Below are positions 43,656-53,639 of a stretch of 64,000 nucleotides of DNA, piece after piece. The stretch comes from Lepidostoma basale (Eukaryota; Arthropoda; Insecta; Trichoptera; Lepidostomatidae), in the NCBI GenBank assembly GCA_022606425.2, contig JAHDVF020001030.1:545001-609000 (forward strand). Direction: 5' to 3'. Numbering within the stretch: position 1 is the first letter of the stretch; each line of letters opens with the position of its first letter. The position numbers and the translations under genes were made by a program. The notes under the pieces are model-generated. The model was not told the DNA's origin. It did no database searches and was given only the letters and a program-made list of their open reading frames with translations.

Positions 43656-44089
43656 TAAGTAAAAGAAGAACTGTAATAATTACAATAATATTATCTTTTA
43701 CGTACAATTTATTATCTTATCTTAAAACTTATTAATCCAAGGACTGTTTAGAACGAATTCGGAAACATGTAATCATCTTTAAATTATTAGTATTTCCAAT
43801 AAATACTCTTAAAAAATTTCGAAACATGTTTGATGAAATAATCGAATATCATTTCTATTAATATATCTAACACATTTCTTTATATGTATACCATAATACT
43901 TAATTTTTTACGGTTTTCACTGCATGATATTTTTGTGCTTGTCAGTTAGAGAGAAAATTTCAGATGAATATTGGCTTTTATCCATCTAGCAGATTTCCCT
44001 GTTGTGCACAAGATTTAACACAATATCATTTGGCCAAGAATCAAAAATCCAGCACTTTGATAACTATTGATTTTAAAACAATATACATC
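43656..44089. other. AT-rich interval, nothing recognised
   Basis: A faint hh-A-like stretch (GGACTGTTTAGAACGAATTC GGAAACATG, 43741-43769) is the only repeat I can point to. Confidence 0.35.
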
Positions 44090-44510
44090 AACAAATTTTT
44101 ATGACAATCTTTAAGCAAGATGAAACATGTCACGACGACCTTCTTGGCAGAGTGGTAAGAGCTCTGACTTTCATACCGAAGGCCCCGGGTTCGATTCCCG
44201 GCGATGGCAGTGTGATTGTCACACTGTCTTTGGTCTGGTGTAGAATTCACGTGACAATAAAATGGCGATAGATTGGCTACCTATCACATCTCACGAGAAT
44301 CAATATAATAGCTAAAAAAATCTATTGTGTACAGTAATTGGGTTCAAATGACCTGTTGTATACAAAAAAAATAATAAAAAAAATAGAAATAAAAATAAAA
44401 ATCAAGTAAAAAAATAAAAAAAATAAAAATTACCATAAAAAATAATTATGATTATTAAAAACGGACGTTTTCATTCATATTAATTTCTAGTCGTTACCCG
44501 TAAAATTTAA
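44090..44510 (+). repeat. hh-F repeat interrupted by a SINE
   Basis: The left part has UUUAAGCAAGAUGAAACAUGUC (44111-44132). The right part has the family tail ACGGACGTTTTCATTCATAT (44460-44480). The SINE at 44133-44420 lies between them. Confidence 0.5.
44133..44420 (+). mobile_element. tRNA-derived SINE, copy 4 (best head)
   Basis: The A box TGGCAGAGTGG is at 44145-44155, the B box GGTTCGATTCC at 44188-44198, with a perfect 5-bp T-stem (CCGGG...CCCGG). The body has CACACTGTCTTTGGTCTGGT and AATGGCGATAGATTGGC. The tail type differs from copies 1-3 (CAGTAATTGGGTTCAAATGA, CCTGTTGTATAC) and ends in A-rich repeats. These are internal RNA polymerase III promoter boxes. The head also resembles a tRNA, but the downstream body and multiple copies show it is a SINE and not a tRNA gene. 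Confidence 0.9.
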
Positions 44511-45962
44511 CCCTTTAAAAACTTGGTTCACTGTACAATCGTAATTATTAATAAGTCTTAACTTTTAATGTCCATCGTTTTTTTCATGTGCTAAAAATTT
44601 TACAATTTACAATGATATAATTTTTCTCATTTTATTTTCTATTTTCGAAGTCAGAACGAAATTCGAAATTATCCAGAAACGTTCTCGGACATGCGCATCG
44701 TGTGCATTTCGAATTAATTTCGGAGATAATCTTCTATTCCTCTCTCGCTCTCTTTTATTCAAAATATTTTCTTATTTTTTCATAGTGACATTCAGGTTTT
44801 TGTCTATTATTTTATGTTTAAATATGGAGTTCGTTCAAGAAACAAAATGTGATAAACGAGTATATATCAGAAAAAATAGGTGTTAAATATATCTAAAACA
44901 TACGTAACCCGTTTTTCCTTACATATCACATACGCCCTTCCCGCTGCCCACTTTCCACATCTTCGTTTCCCTTGAAGGCAAATCTAGGAATTCGTTTGTC
45001 TGTAACAATATCCTTCTCTGTCCATTGTTCAGCGGAACCATCATAAATCGTAGAATACTTCTCCGGGAATTGAACCCGTAACCCCACAAGTGTAAATAGG
45101 ACACGAATCTTCCCCCTTCGTCCCGATACTATCTTAAATATTCTCACACTTAAATATCATCGAATATGTTTGAAATGTATTACTTAGTTTAAATTTTGAT
45201 TGGGTAATAATAATCGTCGGATGAAAAAAAAACTTTTTAAGGGCATAAATTTGTTTGATAATTCAAGAGAGACTAGCGGAATATTAAAAAACTCTTTTGA
45301 GTACAAAAATAATTTCATAATAATTACGTAATATTTCTTGAATTTAAATATTAGTATTAAAGTGATTTAGAAGTAATTAAAAAACATCGTTTTTTTAATT
45401 TGTATTTAAAATGAGCTTTCATCAAGGATTTCCTCAAAAGATTTTTATTTTTATTTGTTTACTATTTTTTCTTTTATAAATCTGATTAAATCTGGAATTC
45501 AGCAAAGAAATAAAACATATGATTTCAAATCACTTACAGGTTTCCTTGTAAGGCAACTCACGTATCCGTGATAATAGAATACATCATATTTACGCTCGGG
45601 ATGTGTAGCAACCCCCGCCCCTTGTTCTCGCACAATCATCTGATTACGGCCAATAAAACTCTTTCTCTAAATAAACACCCTCCCACCCACTGATGAGAAT
45701 GCTCCAGCATCTTCTGGTCCATTTAATCTGCAAATTACGTCGATTTAAATAAATGTGCGGCAATTGAAGAATTTTAACCGGGGAATTTATTGGCGATAGT
45801 TAAATGGAGTATTTTAGTTCAGAGAATATTATAAGAGTATCAATGATTAATTAGGTTCATTGTTTTATGTAAATTTGATACTTTAATATATTTGAGTATA
45901 AGCATTCAATATTTTAGTTTTAGTGGGGATTGTTGTCATATTAAGAAGTAGTTGGATGTGTG
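44511..45962. other. interval without a recognisable gene
   Basis: Mostly AT-rich. A fragment at 45375-45440 (ACATCGTTTTTTTAATTTG, then AATGAGCTTTCATCAAGGA) matches the outer arm of the Penelope-like family at 52.98 kb. The patch 45540-45700 is GC-richer and single-copy. Confidence 0.4.
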
Positions 45963-46175
45963 TGACGTTCGTGAGAGAGTGACAAGAGATATGACTTGCG
46001 CACCGAAGACCCCGGGTTCAATTCCCTGCGATGGCAGTGTGATCGTCACACTGTCTTTAGTCTGGTGTAGAATTCACGTCACAGATTAGATACCTATAAC
46101 ATGTCATGAGAATAAGGAACTAAAAAATTGTTCACAAGAATTGGATTCAAGTAGCCTATTGTATACAAATGTGGA
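45963..46175 (+). mobile_element. tRNA-derived SINE, copy 5
   Basis: The body is GGGTTCAATTCCCTGCGATG, CACACTGTCTTTAGTCTGGT, GTCATGAGAATAAGGAAC and TTGGATTCAAGTAGCCTATTG. The A box is decayed; the tail is of the copy-4 type. Confidence 0.82.
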
Positions 46176-46291
46176 AAGTAACGGGAAATCACCACATTAA
46201 ATGCTCAAAAGTGGTAACTCAAAAAACCAGGAAGAAATGTTAAATTTTACACTTTGCTGCAAACCAATCCTTTGAATCGAAACTAGCAAAG

Positions 46292-46870
46292 AAGATTCAA
46301 TTAGGTAGAAACAATTTCTAGAAAGAAGCCGACCGAAGAATTCAGAGAAATTTCACTCTTTTGAAAAATTACGCCATGTTATCACCTAGAGGTGATAACA
46401 TCTATAATAACACAATGCCTCAAGACTAAAGTATTCAACCAGTGCGTCTTGCCAGTCATGACGTACGAAGCCGAGACGTGGACACTGACAAAAGGTCTAG
46501 TCTACAGATTCGCCCAAGGTCGCCCAACGCGCCATGGAAAGAGCCATGCTTGGAGTAACCTTGAGGGACAGATTTAGAAACGAATTTATTCATGAACAAA
46601 CCAAGGTGACTGAGGTAGCTCTGAGGATGGGTGTACTGAAGTGGCGATGGGCTGGCCATATCTGTCGGAGAACCGACGGCCGATGGGGGAAACGAGTTCT
46701 GGAGTAGAGACCGCGTACAGGATTCCGCAGAGTTGGACGTCCCCCTGCCCAATGGATCGACGATCTGGAGAGGATTGCTGGACATAGATGGATGGGAGCG
46801 GCAATGGATAGGGGGCGCTTTGGGAAAGGCCTACATTCAGCAGTGGATGACAAACGGCTGATGATGATGT
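46292..46870 (+). pseudogene. Rte-b C-terminal half, frameshifted
   Basis: In shifting frames it reads EADRRIQRN, then LKTKVFNQCVLPVMTYEAET, then WTLTKGL, then MLGVTLRDRFRNEFIHEQTK, then LKWRWAGHICRRTDGRWGKR, then GRPPAQWIDDLERIAGHRW, then GLHSAVDDKR, ending in CTGATGATGATG. This tail is typical of widespread insect RTE elements. Frameshifts or stops occur near 46500 (within the MTYEAETW region) and at the TAG after VLE (46706-46708). The reverse transcriptase is absent. Confidence 0.78.
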
Positions 46871-47684
46871 TGCCTGTTTTACTGCTTTGTTTTTGGCATG
46901 AATTTTGTTTTATTTACATTAATTTATAATCCAACTTCTTTGGATGACATCACAAAACAAAAAAGTTTTCGGCTAATTTATAAAAATCATTCTTTGTTTT
47001 TTATCGATCACACATCTCCAGTATTTTTTCTAAAGAAATCTTGCTCCAAGTGCAAAGTCTATCACAGAGCTCGTAAAAATAATCGGAAAACACTCTGAAA
47101 GGATGAATTTCGCATTGAAATTTCTAAACAGAACGTACACGGAGAAAGTATTGAAAAAGTCTTGTAAAGTACAAGAGCAGACTCGTCTCATATAAAAATT
47201 GTGGGGAATAAAGAAAAACAAGTTGCTTGACATAAAGATATGCAATCTGTAAAGGTTTTATTTTGACTAATTATTAGACCATTTTCAAAAAATAAATATT
47301 GAATTCAATTAATTTAGTATAAAATATTCATAAATGACTGACGTACTTTCTAAACATATATATGACCCTGTAAATCAGCGTAAAAACGTTTCTTGGATAA
47401 CTTGTAATACTTAAATAATATTTATAACTGCAGAAATATTTTGATAAACCAAATATGATATTTTTCCTCTTCTACGTATCAATGACATTAAAGTTGTATG
47501 TATTGCAGAGGTGGCGCTAAAATGTGTTCTCCTCTTTTTATCTTTCCTTTGCCTTGGGCCGACTTTTTTGTCATTTCCAGGGGCGCCGGATGCTGTAGTT
47601 TTAATAACACCACACGTGTAGGCACCTGCTTTACCTGTCAATATAATATTAAGGATGATATTCATCTATCTAACATATTATTAT
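46871..47684. other. interval without a recognisable gene; shared module at 47490-47640
   Basis: The bases 47510-47600 (GGCCGACTTTTTTGTCATTT, CCAGGGGCGCCGG) resemble 3595-3650, an unnamed dispersed repeat. The rest is AT-rich. Confidence 0.4.
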
Positions 47685-48082
47685 CAGCCACCATAGTGAT
47701 GTCTATCTATCCCCTCAAGACCAGCCACTTGGATGAAATCTATCTAGCATCTTACGACCAGCCACTAGCGTGAAATCTATCTAATTCTTCATGGTCTGCC
47801 ACTAGCGCGAAATCTATAAAGACCCTATCAGCCACAAGTATGAAATCTATCTAACTCCTTACGACCAGCCACCAGCGTGAAATGTATCTAGCCCCTCATG
47901 ACCATCCACTAGCGTGAAATCTATCTAGTCTCTTCTGACCGACCACTAGCATGAAATATATTTATCTAGTCCCTCGTAACCCCAGCCACTAGCCTGAAAT
48001 CTATCTAGCCTCTTCTGACCGGCCACTAGCATGAAATCTATCTATATAGTCCCTCGTAACCCCAGCCATTACCGTGAAATTG
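47685..48082. repeat. minisatellite, about 10 units of about 37 bp
   Basis: Units follow the pattern CAGCCACTAGCGTGAAATCT, ATCTAGCCCCTCATGAC. Unit length varies (33-44 bp). The last units form a higher-order pair of period 80 bp (the word TCTTCTGACC occurs at 47931 and again at 48011). There are more than five stops per unit set in all frames, so it is not coding. Confidence 0.88.
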
Positions 48083-48739
48083 CAAAAATATAAAACCATG
48101 GACTAATAAGACAAAAAAATTTATAACGGATCTTCTGTCTTATTGATTCGCTGGCAGCGCGTCAAATGTACTTGAAAAATAATCATACGTAACACCTTGC
48201 ATCGGGCGACAATCCCATTTCGGCAATTTCCTCAGAGAAAAATGAATAACATTTCCAGGCGTGAAAATTTACGCAAAATGGTTCTGTGCGATTTTTCCCG
48301 ATCGATCTACCCCCACAGCGGAGATACGCGGCCCGAGCGGGAGGTACCTCTCCGGATCCAAAATTGTAAAGGAGCTGAAAAACGTTCACGTCGAGGGTGT
48401 GTTATGAGCGACGGATGATGAAAGTTTATCTCGAGTGGTCCTTTGATGTTTGTTTTCTTGCCGTTAAATTATAGAATTTTAGAAGCAATTGAAAGGCTCC
48501 GAAGATAAAAAATCATTTATTGATGAGTGGAACAAACAACGCATTATTTTTTATTAACGCAATTCTGTGAAATAGACAGTGTTTATTAAATAATATTTTA
48601 TTTCACCATTACAGTATCCATTTAAGTGTTCATATTACTCGTTTAAGGATTTTGTACAATTGTTCGCATTACTCGTTTAAGCATTTTGTACAATTAATTA
48701 ATTCAAGTGTTAATGAATAAACTTTGTTTTTTTTATCAC
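48083..48739. other. GC-richer island about 48120-48420
   Basis: Single-copy and GC-rich, with CpG words. Short frames on both strands (68 and 73 codons) lack domains. Around 48615-48700 a roughly 38-bp imperfect duplication (ACTCGTTTAAGGATTTTGTA and ACTCGTTTAAGCATTTTGTA) is seen. Confidence 0.4.
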
Positions 48740-49015
48740 AATTGCATTTTATTTGACGCGACAGCTATTTCATCATCCAATGTTGACATCATCAGGTGTA
48801 ACAATGTAGAATTTCATAAGTCCGAATTATTTTTTAATTAAAACACTATTATTTCACATTCGACTATATTTTTCTCAAAATGTTTTGAAGGCACCTTCAT
48901 CATGCGTAAAATAAAATACAATTGTGATACAAAAAACAAAGTTTATTCATTAACAGTTTAAAATGTTAAGGTGTCATAGTGTTTCGGCCAAAACAATGGA
49001 CTATTTAATTAATTC
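48740..49015. repeat. hh-D repeat with an hh-E repeat nested in it
   Basis: The left hh-D part holds the minus-strand core at 48760-48795. An hh-E relic occupies about 48815-48935 (minus strand: AUGAUGAAGGUGCCUUCAAA ACA, then UUGAGAAAAAUA). The hh-D tail (AAGGTGTCATAGTGTTTCGG, CCAAAACAATGGAC) resumes at about 48950. Confidence 0.55.
48760..48795 (-). ncRNA. hammerhead-like ribozyme motif, family hh-D
   Basis: The minus strand reads CUGAUGA, U, GUCAAC...GAUGAU hairpin (one A-A mismatch, one G-U), GAAA, UAGCUG (short stem III), UC. Core boxes are intact. Stem I beyond GUC (GCGUCAA) pairs partly with the upstream GUUACAC. Among the hh-D copies this one has the fewest core changes. Confidence 0.48.
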
Positions 49016-49046
49016 AACGTATTTGTTCTTCTTTAAAAAATTAAAA

Positions 49047-49215
49047 CTAACTAACTCACCATCAAGCCCTCTCAGACTGGCAGAAATAATGGACCGCAAT
49101 ACTGTTCTTTCCTGACATACTTCTTTTGATTCCTTAACATTCATACATCGTATCATGTACCTACATCAATTTATCCGACATTTAAAATTTTATCGATTTA
49201 ACCACGTGATTTGTT
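49047..49215 (-). mobile_element. Rte-a 3'-end fragment, (GTTA)n tail
   Basis: An AACTAACTAACTCACCATCA tail is followed by the complement of the Rte-a end. It is decayed and truncated near 49215. Confidence 0.7.
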
Positions 49216-49314
49216 TTTTTTTTTCAAAATACATCTCATTCATTAAATATCAAATAATATTTGATTAAAATTGAGGTACACTTTTTACATATAATAAATT
49301 TAAGGCGTTGACGC

Positions 49315-49445
49315 TGTAGGATTCCATAAGTACGAATCATTATTTAATTAAAACACAATTTTTCCACATTCGAGTATATTTTATTCTAAATGTTTCGATG
49401 TTTTATACCTTCGTCATCCGGAAAACGATACAAAAGACGGGGTTA
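49315..49445 (-). repeat. hh-E repeat
   Basis: The minus strand has CGGAUGA, C, GAAGG, loop, AUCGAAACAU, UUAGAA and the family arm (CGAATGTGGAAAAATTGTGT). The box is changed at position 4 and the hairpin is partial. Confidence 0.5.
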
Positions 49446-50149
49446 CCTGCATTCTATGTGTGTCTCTTTCATGAGATAATTCACTATTTAAAGCACAACA
49501 AATATTTATTAGAATCAAAGTCTTCAAGAAAGAGATTATGATTATTTACACTTTAAAACAGCTTAAACGTCATGTTTCTTCTTTAACGAGTATATACGAA
49601 AATAAAATATTTAAGAATAATCTTAAAATATTTTGTTTTCATTTTAATTTTCTTCAGATTTAATTAGAGCTACCGCTGAAAATTTCCCGAATTCAGTAAT
49701 GCCATTTTAAAATTATGATTTCCCGAATCGAGATATTTTTGGCGGGAACTTTTATTTCAAAAGGTTTTCATTTCCGGAAAATGAAATTCAGATAGTAAAA
49801 TGGTTTATTACGTTTCCTCAGAGGGCACCTGTGATCCTGTATCGCCCTGTTTCAAAAATGAAAGACGAATTCGTTTTATTTTGCGTTGGAAATGTAGATT
49901 TTGTAGTGAAGCTGCGTACAAAAAAAATACAAAGCCACATTGAATTTTTTTTGTTCTATTGTTACGGGCAATATTTAAAATTCCCTGCTCAAATAAAATT
50001 CAATATGAAAAATTCAAAACTGTTTTGTTTAAAGTGACCATTCTATAATTACACATATTGTACTCAGAGAATTACAAAACAAAAAGAAGGTATTTGTGTA
50101 AAACAAAATGTAATGTATTATTAATGTTTCTTCTATATTCGTCATATTT
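49446..50149. other. AT-rich interval, nothing recognised
   Basis: A 68-codon frame at 49831-50037 has no domain. No repeat family is recognised. Confidence 0.35.
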
Positions 50150-50450
50150 TGTGTTGTAGATGCTTTATTTCTCTTTTTGTTTATATACATTGTATATAGG
50201 TACTACACTTACATTTAAAAAAATAAAATTACAAAGACATGTTTCGGACAACCAGTCCTTCTTCAGTGATACACATTATAAAGATACATATTTAAAATAT
50301 TATAAAATTGTTTACATTATCTGATAGATGTTATAAAGATTTATTAAAATAAATCTTTATAACAAACAAACACGTCTATGTAATTTTGATTTTTTTAATG
50401 TTAGTGTTATTTATACAAAGTGTATAAAAAATAAAAAGAGAAATATTATT
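50150..50450. repeat. hh-A inverted pair, one intact core
   Basis: Arms with TATATACATTGTATATAGGT and AAAATAAAATTACA enclose the intact minus-strand core at 50236-50266. A plus-strand partner at about 50360-50400 is reduced to ACAAACACGUCUAUGUAAUU. Confidence 0.65.
50236..50266 (-). ncRNA. hammerhead-like ribozyme motif, hh-A, canonical core
   Basis: The minus strand reads CUGAAGA, A, GGAC-UGGUU-GUCC hairpin (four perfect pairs), GAAAC, AU, GUC. Every invariant base of the hammerhead core is present, with the extra A after CUGAAGA shared by the whole family. Stem III would be C-G plus A-U with a two-base loop, the very short type seen in Penelope-like elements, which are thought to need dimers for activity. 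Stem I is weak as read here. Confidence 0.6.
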
Positions 50451-50579
50451 AATGTATTTAAATAAAAGTCAAAGTATATTGTAAGCAATCGATACAATTA
50501 TTTATTTTACTAATACTTCCTCTAAATACTAATTTAGTTTGAAATAGAACTGTCTTTAATCCACTTTTAATTACTGTTA

Positions 50580-50748
50580 AAATATAAAAGGCCGTTTATG
50601 GTATCACGTTTTTTATTTTTTATTTAGCGACAACAGTTTCAAAATAATAAAAATGTGATAACATAAACAGCCTTTTACGTTTTAACAGTTAATAAAGTTG
50701 AAGTATCATAGTGTTACGGCCAAAACAATGTACCACTTTTATTTATTA
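50580..50748. repeat. palindromic hh-D-like repeat
   Basis: Arms AAAAGGCCGTTTATGGTATC and its near-complement (50660-50685) enclose a decayed AGCGACAACAGUUUC box. The hh-D tail GTATCATAGTGTTACGGCC follows at 50700-50738. Confidence 0.5.
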
Positions 50749-50754
50749 AATATT

Positions 50755-50885
50755 TTTACAGAATAAAAATTTTATTCAAACCTGTTTCGGAGGTGACCTC
50801 CTTCATCCTTTAATGTTAATAAAAAAAACTCACATGGGAAGTCGCCTCCAAAACGTTATGATTCATATTTTAATACAATAAATAT
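50755..50885. repeat. hammerhead-like inverted pair, family hh-I
   Basis: On the minus strand at 50783-50815 GGAUGA, A, GGAGGU-C-ACCUCC hairpin, GAAAC, AG, GUU is found, with the first base pair of the CUGANGA box lost. The plus-strand partner at 50838-50862 (GGGAAGUCGCCUCCAAAACG) is decayed. Confidence 0.5.
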
Positions 50886-51211
50886 ACGAAAGTTGATTAA
50901 AAACAGGGTCATTTATTATATTTCAAAATACAATGGAATTCCACATTGTTAACGCCTAAACATTAAATAAACTATAAAAAAGTATGTTTGACTATGGCAA
51001 AGAATGAATAGTAAATATTATTGTGTGAGTGCATAGACCTGAATGAATCTGTTTTGGGCTACTGATGATGGAAATGTTTTTTCTCAGGCGATATTTTAAC
51101 GTCAAAATAATCCAATGAACTAAAAGATAACTCGGATTTGGTTTTATAAATCAATGACTTTTACAAAATTCACTAGAAAAATGGTATTCATATCGGCTGA
51201 ATTTTAAATAC
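50886..51211. other. AT-rich interval, nothing recognised
   Basis: No gene or repeat that I can support. Confidence 0.35.
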
Positions 51212-51450
51212 TCCTTCTTCTTCTGATTGTAAATCTTGCGATCTGTGTATGCAGGATATCAACTTTCTTCCTGGAATGAAGACGACCAGCCTTCTCTCCA
51301 TCTCTTTGGTGGTCGTCCTGGTGGTCGACGGCCCTCTGGAGTCTCGTGCATCATAATCTTAGAAATTCTTGCTTGATCCATTATCTCGATGAGGTCCCTC
51401 CAGAATCGCAAGATTTGCATTTTTTTCATTCGGGTTTTCCCCAAAATAGA
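51212..51450 (-). pseudogene. Rte-d C-terminal fragment
   Basis: The minus-strand frame ending at 51259 reads QARISKIMMHETPEGRRPPG, then RPPKRWREGWSSSFQEES-stop, then GAAGAAGAAGGAG. This is the GRPxxRWxD...EE tail of an RTE-type polyprotein of another lineage, with a sister fragment at 55.37 kb. Confidence 0.55.
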
Positions 51451-51680
51451 TTGCAATGTTTTCATTGCCGTAACTTTTAAGAGATGTTTGGTACTTACAG
51501 TATAAAATTATTTTCGTTGCTAAAGATGTAAATTCGTCTGTATCATCAAAGAAGTAATCGATATTTTGCAATGTTTTCATTGCCGTAACTTTTAAGAGAT
51601 GTTTGGTACTTACAGTATAAAATTATTTTCGTTGCTAAAGATGTAAATTCGTCTGTATCCTCAAAGAAGTAATCGATATT
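51451..51680. repeat. 115-bp tandem duplication
   Basis: The bases 51451-51565 and 51566-51680 are identical apart from one substitution (ATCATC versus ATCCTC at the third-last word). The unit starts TTGCAATGTTTTCATTGCCG and ends AAGTAATCGATATT. It covers no gene. Confidence 0.93.
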
Positions 51681-51929
51681 TGGACTTAAATTACAAATGA
51701 TAAACTTCCATCCTCTCTCCCTTACCTCCCATCCCTCAGCTTATTATAATCCCCCTGTCGCCGTGACGTCCGGTGGATTTTAGAATATTAAGTGATTAGC
51801 TAATTGGATTTATTAGTAATTACTCAGACATGCTAAAATATTATATTTTCATAACTGATGCACACTTTCGTTTATTTTTTTAAGTCGTCTTGTAATTTTT
51901 GATACTGGAATGAGCGATTAAATATATAA
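51681..51929. other. short interval, nothing recognised
   Basis: Includes a small GC-richer patch at 51705-51780. Confidence 0.35.
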
Positions 51930-51983
51930 TAATTAAATAAAACGATGTTTTTTAACTACTTCCACTTTTGTCTTTATTTAGAC

Positions 51984-52022
51984 AGCGACCGGTTTCGCCA
52001 GGCTTGCTGGCATTGACAGACT
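51984..52022 (-). repeat. hammerhead-like motif in Penelope terminal repeat (hh-B)
   Basis: The minus strand reads CUGUCAA, U, GCCAG...CUGGC hairpin, GAAAC, CG, GUC. The second half is canonical, but the first box has U and C where hammerheads need A6 and a free N7. It is therefore hammerhead-like, not canonical. The mirrored copy at 52898-52936 (plus strand) has CUGUCGA and GAAC (one A short). Confidence 0.5.
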
Positions 52023-52399
52023 GGTAACACTATTGTAAACTTAGTCCTTTATAAACATACAGATCAGGGGTGGTAAACATGATTCTATACAAAAATAATC
52101 TTCAAATATTTAAGTAAAATTTTTCTGAACTATTGGTATTACAGGTATTCTTGGAGGTTCGTATTTAATACAATGGGTTTTAATTTTTATTATCTCATAC
52201 ATATTCATATATAATGTTTGAAAAAATGGTAATTTTGTTTTAATTATTACTAAATTTAAATATTATGTGTTATAGTTCTTGGTCCGTAAGGTTGGCCTCG
52301 CCTTATTCGGTTTTCCCCATCCATAAAGCTGCTAGGGTCTGGAATCAATCAAAAACACATTTTGGGCAGTAATCGATTCCAGGAATATTTTTTATTTAT

Positions 52400-52900
52400 T
52401 TATATGGGGTATAGCAACGGGGAGTGCACAAACAGTAGTTGGTCATTAAGAACTACTTGGTCAGGGGTATTGTATTTTAGCCTATTTATTTCTAGAATTT
52501 CTAATTTGTCTAGTTTTTGACTTTTTGGGCATTTATGCAAGATTTTAGCGTTTTCGGTTGGGTTAAATGTATGATTGTTTTCAATAAGGTGGTTAGCAAA
52601 ATTAGAGTTCGTTTTATTATTTCTCCAACTTTGTACATGTTCCCCGATTCTAGTTTTGAAGGTCCTTCCTGTTTGGCCTACGTAACTTGCAGGACACGTA
52701 CTGCAGTTAAGTATGTATGTGCCTGAATTTTGCATATTATCTTTTTTATCTTTATTGTTTACAATTAGATTTCCTAAGGTTTTATTATTATAAAACGCTG
52801 TAATGCAGTTTTCTTCTTTTAAAACGCGTTTCAATTTGTTATTTATATCACCTATGTATGCTGTCTGTCGATGTCTGTCGATGACAGTGTTACCAGTCTG
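52400..52900 (-). pseudogene. Penelope-type GIY-YIG endonuclease domain
   Basis: Penelope-like polyproteins end in a GIY-YIG nuclease that nicks target DNA. The minus-strand frame, open from 52948 to 52400, shows a GTYILNC (GIY) strand at residues 76-82, SYVGQTGRTFKTRIGEH with YVG at 89-91, Arg97-Arg100 and His104, FANHLIENNH near 117-126, and Glu150/Glu153 as candidate metal-binding Glu. A CxxC pair (STCP, 83-86) is typical of the family. The first 30 or so codons are translated terminal-repeat sequence, not protein, and the nominal start is TTG. The reverse transcriptase that should precede the domain is absent. Family assignment is firm; function of this copy is unlikely. Confidence 0.85.
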
Positions 52901-53040
52901 TCGATGCCAGCGAGCCTGGCGAACCGGTCGCTGTCTAAATAAAGACAAATGTGGAAGTAGTCAAAAATCATCGTTTTATTTAATTATTATTTAAAATGAA
53001 CTTCCATCAAGAGATTTCAGTAAAATCATTTGATTATCTT

Positions 53041-53639
53041 AGACTAAATATATCTCTTGTTACCTGTAACGGTGGTGAATATTGGATGTGAAAGTATAAA
53101 TATTCCTGGATAACTACCATGCTATAACCTCAGAGCGTTAAGAATAAAATGAACTACCACACTCTTTATTATTTATTGTTTGGAAATAATTCTAGACTTT
53201 CTATCCATTGATATAAAACGAATACATCATTACACGTTGGCTCTTAAATTGTTTCGTTTATGAAAATGGTAGCTAGCAGCTGAAAGTTCTTTTTTTAAGC
53301 TACCATTGAAGAATTTTTTGATTTTGTAGTGTGTTCGTCAATCATTTAAGACTTTATAGACTCCATAAAATAGAAGACAAGAGTCTTCCATTTTAGTTTG
53401 AATACACATTTTATATGATATCACTTCATTCATCTGCTGGGTGTGAATAAACCATTGACGAAACGATTTCATAATAAATAGTCGTTGTCAAAATAACAAT
53501 AAAAAGTTCGACTTTGGAAGGTGGACTCGGAAGATAGACTGTAAAATATAAAAATCAAAGAATCATGAGACAAATAAAAAAAATTTCATTGTTTTCTATA
53601 GAAAATGAATTTTTATTTTCAATAATAAATTCAGATTAA
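53041..53639. other. AT-rich interval, nothing recognised
   Basis: No gene or matched repeat. Confidence 0.35.

Larger units (their letters stand above)
51930..53040 (-). mobile_element. Penelope-like element remnant with inverted terminal repeats (hh-B)
   Basis: The ends are inverted copies of one about 90-base module: TAAATAAAACGATGTTTTTT, AACTACTTCCAC, CTTTATTTAGACAGC, CCGGTTTCGCCAGG at 51936-52022, mirrored at 52898-52990. Between them the minus strand carries the GIY-YIG domain of a Penelope polyprotein and about 380 bases of 3' sequence. The reverse transcriptase is missing, so it is 5'-truncated. Related copies: 53640-54355 (longer 3' part, domain decayed) and 55905-56110 (terminal modules only). 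Confidence 0.8.

Noticed and set aside
44133..44210. tRNA gene
   Set aside because: The A and B boxes and a perfect T-stem are present, but the anticodon arm and acceptor stem do not fold well and the same head occurs five times with a common non-tRNA body, so it is a SINE.
46456..46853. Three overlapping minus-strand frames of 72-109 codons
   Set aside because: They are antisense to the Rte-b tail, which reads in the known order on the plus strand.
47685..48082. CRISPR array
   Set aside because: Units are contiguous with no unique spacers of constant length, and the context is eukaryotic; it is a minisatellite.
52898..52948. N-terminal 17-30 residues of the GIY-YIG frame as genuine protein
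   Set aside because: These codons are the terminal-repeat hammerhead-like module read in frame, and the start codon would be TTG. The domain itself begins further in.
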